Positions 19,486-25,007 of a stretch of 33,693 nucleotides of DNA are shown here, one piece after another (position 1 is the stretch's first letter; every line of letters starts with the position of its first letter). The stretch covers positions 68,391-102,083 of the forward strand of contig JAAWAB010000020.1 in assembly GCA_022791915.1 (NCBI GenBank), read 5' to 3'. The notes under the pieces are model-generated. The model was not told the DNA's origin, did not search any database, and saw only the letters and a list, made by a program, of their open reading frames with translations. Both the position numbers and the translations under genes were made by a program. This DNA comes from Clostridia bacterium (GTDB taxonomy: Bacteria; Bacillota; Clostridia; Christensenellales; Pumilibacteraceae).

Positions 19486-20415
19486 TTAATTTTTGTATAC
19501 GTCCAGCATGCGCAGGCATTCCTCTTTTACCGCATCTCGCAAAGACAAAGGTTCGAGAATTTCTATGCTCGAACCGAATTGCATGAGCTTTCCTATCAAG
19601 TCGTTGCCGCCGTACCGTTCGGCGGTTGCCGTATAGTAAAGCCCCGTGTCGGTAATGGCGCCCGTTCCCAACCATTCTTCCACTTCGGGGTGAATGAGAT
19701 TTCCGAATTTAATGGTAAAACGCACAAGGTCGGTGCTTTCGGGGTGCCCCTGCAATTTTTCGTATACGTTGCACGGACGGCGTTTGAACTCTTCTTCTTG
19801 TACGCGAAGTTCTTTTATGCGGGCGATTTTGAAAAGGCGAAAGTCTTTTCGTTCGCGGCACCAACCGTACACATACCATCTTCCGCCTTTCTGTACTATG
19901 GTGTATGGCTCGAACAGTCGCATAGACGCCGATTCGTGACGGTCGATGTAGCGTAACATGACCACTTTTTTCTTTCTGGCGGCGCGTCCCAATGTTCCGA
20001 TAGTGTCTTTGGCATAAGTGGGGGCGTTCCAATCGGTTGCGTCTATCAAAAACGTTTCGGTGTCAATCAGATACTCGGTTTTGTCGTCTATCAGGCAATT
20101 TACTTTGTCGATGATTTTGTCGCAGATGTTGTCTTCCGTAAAGTTGGGTTTGGCGGCGCGCAGGCAGTGGATAATACGATTTTTTTCGTCATCCGAAAAG
20201 GTGGTGCGGTTTACGACGCAGTTGTCGGAAACGGCGAATCCGCCGTTGGGACCGGGCGTGCCGTATACGGGAACGCCGGCAAGGGTGAGCGCGTCCATGC
20301 AGCGGCTGACGGTGCGCTTGTCTATGTCGGCGCGCTCGGCGAGTTCTGTACGGGTGATTTTCTTTTTTGCCGCCATTAAGGTGAAATAGACGGTGAGAAC
20401 GTGTTCGACGTGCAC
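19486..20415 (-). CDS. WYL-domain transcriptional regulator (DeoR-type HTH)
   Basis: 309 aa from a GTG at 20415. This start is supported by AGGAG nine bases upstream; a later ATG (MAAKKK) would cut into the helix-turn-helix. Residues about 5-60 form the HTH (RTELAERADIDKRTVSRCMDAL), a linker follows, then a WYL domain near 140-215 with RWYVYGWCRERKDFRLFKI, and the WCX C-terminal extension (VRFTIKFGN, LMQFGSSIEILEPLSLRDAV). WYL regulators sense nucleotides, single-stranded nucleic acid or other ligands and often control defence or stress genes. It is divergent from a degenerated cluster, sharing overlapping -35 elements with it, so autoregulation plus control of that cluster is plausible. Confidence 0.9.
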   Translation of the reverse strand: MHVEHVLTVYFTLMAAKKKITRTELAERADIDKRTVSRCMDALTLAGVPVYGTPGPNGGFAVSDNCVVNRTTFSDDEKNRIIHCLRAAKPNFTEDNICDKIIDKVNCLIDDKTEYLIDTETFLIDATDWNAPTYAKDTIGTLGRAARKKKVVMLRYIDRHESASMRLFEPYTIVQKGGRWYVYGWCRERKDFRLFKIARIKELRVQEEEFKRRPCNVYEKLQGHPESTDLVRFTIKFGNLIHPEVEEWLGTGAITDTGLYYTATAERYGGNDLIGKLMQFGSSIEILEPLSLRDAVKEECLRMLDVYKN

Positions 20416-20444
20416 GGGGAAAAGCTCCTGAAAATTTTTTTATT

Positions 20445-20473
20445 ATTTTAACATTAGTGACAGATGTTGTCAA
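20445..20473 (-). promoter_or_regulatory. Promoter of the WYL regulator gene
   Basis: On the minus strand consensus TTGACA (20473-20468), 17 bases, then extended -10 TGT-TAAAAT (20450-20445). Its -35 box overlaps that of the opposing promoter within the near-palindrome TGTTGTCAACA. Confidence 0.75.
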
Positions 20474-20495
20474 CAATTTTATTGTATACTATATT
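20467..20495 (+). promoter_or_regulatory. Divergent promoter reading into the G9 tract and minisatellite
   Basis: TTGTCA (20467-20472), 17 bases, TATATT (20490-20495). The predicted start, near 20502, falls inside the G9 run 20500-20508. It would transcribe the 16-bp repeats and the frameshifted small gene. Confidence 0.5.
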
Positions 20496-20499
20496 TGTC

Positions 20500-20508
20500 G
20501 GGGGGGGG
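20500..20508 (+). repeat. G9 homopolymer at a predicted transcription start
   Basis: Nine G follow TATATTTGTC. Their position at about +1 of the divergent promoter would permit slippage in DNA replication or reiterative initiation by RNA polymerase. Confidence 0.7.
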
Positions 20509-20524
20509 TGCTAAAACTTTTTGG

Positions 20525-20636
20525 AAACAGGGTAGAACGGGAACAGGGTAGAACGGGAACAGGGTAGAACGGGAACAGGGTAGAACGGAAACAGGGTAGA
20601 ATGGAAACAGGGTAGAATGGGAACAGGGTAGAACGG
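20525..20636 (+). repeat. 16-bp minisatellite, seven near-perfect units plus decayed copies
   Basis: Unit [G/A]AACAGGGTAGAA[C/T]GG is repeated seven times without gaps from 20525 to 20636. Degenerate relatives (AACAGGATAAA and similar) continue to about 20700. It lies in the leader between the divergent promoter and the small gene at 20720. Very low divergence between units suggests recent expansion. Confidence 0.9.
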
Positions 20637-20719
20637 ATAAATCGAGGGCAGGGTAAAATAGAACAGGATAAAGTGGGATAAATTAAGAACAGGATAAAAT
20701 AGGAAAAGGAGAAAGAAAA

Positions 20720-21038
20720 ATGTACATAATGATTCGGACGTTGGGAAAAGAGAGTGTGCAGGCGGGGGAACCCGTGGTGATTCGGTATGACACGCCGTTC
20801 GGCAGGGTGGGCGCTTTTGGCGTGGGCGGTAGACTGTTGGGGTACGTGGACGAAGGTGCGCCCGAGATGTTTGGACGCATGGCGGATATATGCGCGCATA
20901 GGCAACCGCAGAGTGATTGCAAATACCGCGGTGGTTTTCGACGGGGCGATTCTGCTTTTTACCGACAGTGCGGTATTCGGGGAAGAGAAAACGTTTGTGC
21001 GCGTGGAGAAGGAAGGATACGGAATATTGGTGGGGTGA
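20720..21038 (+). pseudogene. Frameshifted small gene, about 105 aa when joined
   Basis: A strong AAAGGAG eight bases upstream leads to ATG 20720. The first frame reads sensibly to about ADICA (20893), and the sense continues in the +1 frame (RIGNRRVIANTAVVFDGAIL) to TGA 21036-21038. Joined, the protein has GRLLGYVDEGAPEMFGRMADI then VVFDGAILLFTDSAVFG and EKTFVRVEKEGYGILVG. I do not recognise the family; the GYV motif faintly recalls HIRAN-like small beta domains, but this is speculation. A one-base insertion near 20893-20900 (or a two-base loss) explains the break; programmed frameshifting is less likely because no slippery run is present. Confidence 0.6.
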
Positions 21039-21101
21039 AAGGAGTAATTTGGGGTAAAGGAATAAAAAAGCAGGAAAAAGACAGAAAAAGCGTTCAAACG
21101 G

Positions 21102-21125
21102 TTGACAGTGGGGGGGCTGTATAAT
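21102..21125 (+). promoter_or_regulatory. Consensus -35 and -10 with a short G7-containing spacer
   Basis: Perfect TTGACA (21102-21107) and perfect TATAAT (21120-21125) are only 12 bases apart, and the spacer contains seven G (21110-21116). The optimum is 17, so the promoter should be weak or off as read. It would serve the BspA-like gene starting at 21205. Confidence 0.55.
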
Positions 21126-21204
21126 GGTCGTATCTTGGAAAAAGCCGTGAAAAATTGCCGCTGTGCGGCAGATAATGGCGGGGAAGAGAACGGGAGGATA
21201 GGAT

Positions 21205-22269
21205 ATGGCGAAGAAACGGTATGTATGGGCAATAGTGGGCACGCTGTTGCTCTTTTGTTTTGCGTGGGCGGCGGTGGCGGCGTCACCCGCCGTTACGGGC
21301 GCGGCGGCGGGAGACGGCGAGCCTACGACGGCTGACGTGGTTGTGCCGGATAAGATAGAAGATTTTCGCACCGAGCGGAAAGAGGACGGTACATACAAAA
21401 TACTCGGTTTGGATATGGACGGCGATTTTGTGAAGAACGGCGGCAGTTTTATGACTGTTCTCTCACCCGAAATTTGGTCTTACGACGCAGTGAAAACGGG
21501 CATAAGCGCGGTGGGGTTGCGCAAGATATTGGGACTTGCCGAATCGGACAACGCGGGGCTTACGAAAGCGGACGACGAGAGCGAAGAAGATTTTGCGCAA
21601 AGGGTGTATTCCGCGTTGTATACGAAGTTTATGCAAGGGGATATAGGCGACGACGGCTACACGCAGTTCAAAATCGCGATTCCGCACACCGTGTCCGAAA
21701 TAGGAGATTATGCGTTTTGGAGCGGTTTTTTAGCCACAGGAAGCGCGGGCGGCGTCAGAAATTGGAGAATGCCGTACGGATACAACAATAAAGCCTATTG
21801 CTGCGCGTTTATGGGGTATGAAAATCTTGCGAACGTAGATTTTGTTGCGGAGTTGAATAAGATATTGGCGGGCGAATCGACGCTTACCGACGACGAACAG
21901 CAAGCCATTATGGATATGGCAATGTACGGCGTGGGTATGGGCGTGGTGGAACCGGATACGGAAACGGGAATGCTGAAAGAAACGCAACCGCGCAATACGC
22001 CGTCGCTTGTGGAATTTGCGTACGGGAAAGACGCCGAAGGAAAGCGCAGCTTAAAAACTTTGGGCACCGCCGTTTTGGGTATGAGCTTTTTGGATAAGAT
22101 GACTTTGCCCGTAGACGCGGACGTATCGTATGCCTACGGTTTGCAAAATAAATCCGTTACCGTGCAGGAGGACGGAAAGAATAAAGAAGTTTCGGTAACG
22201 ACGAGTTTCCAGTACAAATATTTGGACATAGAGAACGGCGTTACCGAGATTCCCGACAATGCGGCATGA
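21205..22269 (+). CDS. N-terminal part of a BspA-like leucine-rich-repeat surface protein (split)
   Basis: 354 aa. GGAGG precedes the ATG, and a signal peptide occupies about residues 1-26 (LLLFCFAWAAVAASPAV). LRR_5/BspA-type repeats appear at about 158-176 (IPHTVSEIGDYAFWSGF) and at the very end (LDIENGVTEIPDNAA), where the frame stops at TGA 22267-22269. The repeat that begins here continues in the next frame as KELVLPESVTTIENEAF. A BspA repeat normally has about seven residues between NA and KELVLP; two are left, so a deletion of 3n+1 bases probably split the gene. Alternatively, the ATGA overlap allows coupled translation of two products. The protein should be exported. Confidence 0.75.
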   Translation: MAKKRYVWAIVGTLLLFCFAWAAVAASPAVTGAAAGDGEPTTADVVVPDKIEDFRTERKEDGTYKILGLDMDGDFVKNGGSFMTVLSPEIWSYDAVKTGISAVGLRKILGLAESDNAGLTKADDESEEDFAQRVYSALYTKFMQGDIGDDGYTQFKIAIPHTVSEIGDYAFWSGFLATGSAGGVRNWRMPYGYNNKAYCCAFMGYENLANVDFVAELNKILAGESTLTDDEQQAIMDMAMYGVGMGVVEPDTETGMLKETQPRNTPSLVEFAYGKDAEGKRSLKTLGTAVLGMSFLDKMTLPVDADVSYAYGLQNKSVTVQEDGKNKEVSVTTSFQYKYLDIENGVTEIPDNAA

Positions 22270-23606
22270 AAGAACTCGTTTTGCCCGAGAGCGTAACCAC
22301 GATAGAGAACGAGGCGTTTGCGGGGAATATCGGCGAATCCGGCAGCGACCCGCACGACGCGAATTTTGTGGTGCGATTAAACGGCAACGTGGAAACGGTG
22401 GGCGAAAACTTATTCGGCAGGTTTATTAGCAGCACTTCTTCGTATGCCAAATACGGCGTGATTTATGCGGCGGACAAGAAGATATACGACAACTTTTTGC
22501 AAAAGACGGAAGGCAAGACGAATAAACGCATGATTGTGACGTATCCCGTACAACTGCAATACGTGTATAACGGCATTACGCTTGCGAGCGAAACGTACGC
22601 ATATAATTACGAATTGCCCGAAAGCATTGCGTTGAGTGCATTGAGCGCCGAATGGTATGCGGACGAGGCATGCGCGCAGGTTTTAACCGCGCAAACCGTT
22701 TTGAGCGCGCTTTCGGCGAACAGCGAGAACGCGAATCTTATAGACGGCAACGGCGTGATTACGCTGTATGCCAAAGACGTGGAAGGCGAGAATTTTGTGG
22801 GAAAACCCGGTCTTGTTTACGACGGCAACAGCTATTCGGGCGTTGGCGTGAACGCGCTTTTGACGGACGACAGCATGGAGATAGACGACACGATGACCGT
22901 GACGGTTGTTTCGTATACCGACGCGCTCGGCAACGTTGCCGCCGTTGCTCCCGCAGAGATATGCAACGCGGGCACGTACGTTGTGGCAGTGAACGGGCAG
23001 GAATTGGAAATAACGATTGCGCGGCGCGCTTTGGATATTTCGGCGCTCGATTGGAAAGTGTGCTCGATAGATACCGATACGAGCGGCGAATCGTTTGTGA
23101 GTTCCCGACTGTATTTGTATATCGACGCGCAAAATGCGGGCAAAACGTACGCTTCGCTCGATTTGCTGGATATGAGCGTGGAAGAAATCCGCAACCGCTA
23201 TTCGCTGTACGGTACGGTGAGCACGGCGAACAATTCCATAACGCGGTACCGCGACGGCGGGCGGATAACGGTGGGATTGGACGCGTCGGGCTTTCCCGCA
23301 GATGCGTTTGGCGTGACGTATTCGGGTGCGTTTACGGCTACGGAATACGGCATGTACGACGCAAGCGCGACGATTGCGCCGTCGGTCAACTTTACGTATT
23401 ACGTTACCGATACCACGGGATTCAATGCAAGCGGACGGTCGATGGCGGCGCGCGCGGCGGCGTTGGAGGCGAAGGCGCAAGCGGAAGAAGCGAAAGCGGA
23501 GAGAATCCGCGCGCGCAGCGAGGCGTTACGCAAACGTGCGGAACGTATGCGCGGCGAAAGCGTACAAGAGGCGGAAGCGGCGGCGACTGCGGAAGAAAAA
23601 GAGTAA
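22266..23606 (+). CDS. C-terminal part of the BspA-like surface protein, with coiled-coil tail
   Basis: 446 aa if read from ATG 22266, which overlaps the previous stop as ATGA. It begins in mid-repeat (KELVLPESVTTIENEAFAGN), lacks a signal peptide, and continues with a bacterial Ig/MBG-like region (YVYNGITLASE, YDGNSYSGVGV, ITIARRALDISALDW). The last 60 residues (from about 385) are rich in Ala, Glu and Arg and form a probable charged coiled coil (EAKAQAEEAKAERIRARSEA). No membrane anchor or sorting motif is visible. No Shine-Dalgarno site precedes the ATG, so expression would depend on coupling or frame restoration. Best read as the second half of the preceding gene. Confidence 0.7.
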   Translation: MKELVLPESVTTIENEAFAGNIGESGSDPHDANFVVRLNGNVETVGENLFGRFISSTSSYAKYGVIYAADKKIYDNFLQKTEGKTNKRMIVTYPVQLQYVYNGITLASETYAYNYELPESIALSALSAEWYADEACAQVLTAQTVLSALSANSENANLIDGNGVITLYAKDVEGENFVGKPGLVYDGNSYSGVGVNALLTDDSMEIDDTMTVTVVSYTDALGNVAAVAPAEICNAGTYVVAVNGQELEITIARRALDISALDWKVCSIDTDTSGESFVSSRLYLYIDAQNAGKTYASLDLLDMSVEEIRNRYSLYGTVSTANNSITRYRDGGRITVGLDASGFPADAFGVTYSGAFTATEYGMYDASATIAPSVNFTYYVTDTTGFNASGRSMAARAAALEAKAQAEEAKAERIRARSEALRKRAERMRGESVQEAEAAATAEEKE

Positions 23607-23630
23607 CCTACTTCTTTGAAAAGAAGTAGG
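23607..23630 (+). terminator. Perfect 10-bp hairpin at the end of the BspA-like gene
   Basis: CCTACTTCTT pairs with AAGAAGTAGG around TGAA, starting directly after the TAA. No clean T-run follows on the + strand. It may be an inefficient terminator or a dispersed palindromic repeat; an A-rich leader with two ACGTAAAAACCAAAAA copies follows. Confidence 0.45.
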
Positions 23631-23727
23631 GCAAGAAACTTTTACCGAAACGAACAAGAAACTAAAAACGTAAAAACCAAAAAACGTAAAAACCAAAAAA
23701 GATAAAAAAGAAAAAAGGAGAAAAAAG

Positions 23728-23955
23728 ATGTCGTTGAGAAAAGATTTGGCAAAGGAAATCGGGCTGTTGGAGAATGAGATTAAGGAACTGGAAGTAAAGC
23801 GTACCCGTTCGATGTCGGCGCTGATGGAGTCGCTGATTAGCAAGCGGGAACCGGAAGAAACGGAGATGCAGTTTTTTCGGCAGTACAGTGCGGAGATTGA
23901 AGTAAAGCGCGGGAAGTTGACGGAGATAACGAAACAACTTAAAAGTATAGTGTAG
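23728..23955 (+). CDS. Small coiled-coil protein, function unknown
   Basis: 75 aa with AAAGGAG seven bases before ATG. The sequence is almost entirely helical and charged, with heptad patterning (LAKEIGLLENEIKELEVKR and AEIEVKRGKLTEITKQL), suggesting a two-helix coiled-coil hairpin. There is no signal peptide or membrane segment. I do not recognise the family. It sits after the BspA-like gene behind a hairpin and is followed immediately by a structured repeat element that starts one base after the stop codon. Confidence 0.65.
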   Translation: MSLRKDLAKEIGLLENEIKELEVKRTRSMSALMESLISKREPEETEMQFFRQYSAEIEVKRGKLTEITKQLKSIV

Positions 23956-23956
23956 T

Positions 23957-24152
23957 TGGGGATACCGTAGCGTCGGTATGGCGGACTTTTGTTTTATACT
24001 TGCAGTAGCTTATAGTTTCTAATGTCCTTATAATTAACACAAGTTTCACCTTTTTGACTCCAAAAAGGTGAGCGAAAAAGAGCCAAGAGGGGACACTGTT
24101 GATTGTGTCCCCTCTTTGGAAACACCCCCGCAACAACTTCCCTGCGGGAAGC
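23957..24152 (+). repeat. Structured intergenic repeat, copy A (short form)
   Basis: Begins TGGGGAT with the hairpin ATACCG-TAGCGT-CGGTAT and a T-rich stretch, then the shared block TTCTAATG..CTTATAAT. Next come a hairpin (CACCTTTTT / AAAAAGGTG, 24048-24070), a second hairpin with arms AAGAGGGGACAC / GTGTCCCCTCTT (24085-24116), the shared tail AAACACCCCCGCAAC, and a closing hairpin CTTCCC-TGC-GGGAAG (24138-24152). Homologous to copies B and C. Confidence 0.8.
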
Positions 24153-24242
24153 GGGCTGATTAAGGTTGGGTGGGAAAGGGAAAAGAAAAAGACATCGGAA
24201 GTGTGAGGTTACGTTTGGACGAAAGTTGTGTAAAATGATTTT

Positions 24243-24606
24243 GATGTCGTAGCGCCGTTAAACCGACTTTTTTCTTTGGTTTATGTTATAGCTTCTAATG
24301 CCTTTATAATGAACATTTGTGTTTCACCTTTTTGACTCCAAAAAGGTGAGCGAAAAATCTGCTTGAAGATGCCGAAATTCTCGGCACGGAGAATCCCACC
24401 TTTTTGAAGTGCCCAAAGGGCGAAAAAGGCACCAAGAGGGGACACAAAACAGGGCTCCCGAAAGCGCGTACGCGGTTTTGGGAAGAAGGAGTAACTTGCA
24501 AGGCGTTATTCGGTGTTGCCGTAGGCAATGCCGCCAAGCCGTGCAAGTTGCGACGCTGTGTCCCCTCTTTGGGAACACCCCCGCAACAACAAGGGCTTTC
24601 GCCCTT
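24243..24606 (+). repeat. Structured intergenic repeat, copy B (long form with extra hairpins)
   Basis: Same order of blocks as copy A. Between the first hairpin and the GAGGGGACAC arm it has an additional hairpin segment (24361-24425). Between GAGGGGACAC (24436-24445) and GTGTCCCCTC (24558-24567) it carries about 112 bases with two nested stems: a near-perfect 13-bp hairpin at 24457-24482, and a multi-stem unit (AACTTGCA / TGCAAGTT, enclosing TTGCC-GTA-GGCAA) at 24493-24549. It closes with AAGGGC-TTTC-GCCCTT after the shared CCCCCGCAACAAC tail. Confidence 0.8.
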
Positions 24607-24644
24607 GACCCCTTTAACGGATTAAATAAATTAAAACAACGAAA

Positions 24645-24690
24645 CTTACGTCTACCGATATATTTTCGGCGGACGTAAGGTTTTTATTTA
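24645..24690 (+). terminator. Strong intrinsic terminator after repeat copy B
   Basis: A stem of about 14 bp with one mismatch (CTTACGTC at 24645-24652 with GACGTAAG at 24672-24679, extended inward by CCGA/TCGG) is followed by GTTTTTATTTA. It would end any transcript passing through the repeat elements. Confidence 0.75.
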
Positions 24691-24857
24691 ATGTATGATG
24701 AATTTTTTTATAAAAGGGGTTGGGGGAAAGTTAGGGTGCAGGGCGAAAAAATACATAAGAAAAAGAAAATTCCGTTTTTGGGAGGGGAAAGCGGGTTTGG
24801 CGGAGTGGGTGGCGGAGAAAAAATTTTGCAAATGTTGCCAAAAGGGGCGCAAAAGAT

Positions 24858-24886
24858 TTGTAATTTGACGGAAGGTGTGGTAAAAT
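24858..24886 (+). promoter_or_regulatory. Promoter of the M28-like membrane protein gene
   Basis: TTGTAA, 17 bases, TAAAAT (24881-24886). Transcription would start near 24893, about 115 bases before the start codon. The 24691-24857 stretch before it is purine-rich and holds no gene I can support. Confidence 0.45.
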
Positions 24887-25007
24887 AATAAGAGCATTTT
24901 GGCGGCGCGGGCGGTGCGCGGCGGTTTTTGCCGTGTGCGGGGCGTGCCGAAGTATGTGATACGGAATACGGCAGAAAAACCTTTTGCTCGATTACGGAGG
25001 TTCCCGA

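Noticed and set aside
20489-21286. 265-codon open frame on the minus strand over the minisatellite and the start of the BspA-like gene
   Set aside because: It owes its length to the 16-bp repeats read in all three phases (repeating FYP/LPC-type peptide) and lies opposite promoters and ribosome sites of + strand genes.
24304-24625. Open frames on both strands across repeat copy B
   Set aside because: They are created by palindromic blocks (for example HLFGVKKVK-like peptides recurring at copies A and B) and have no ribosome sites.
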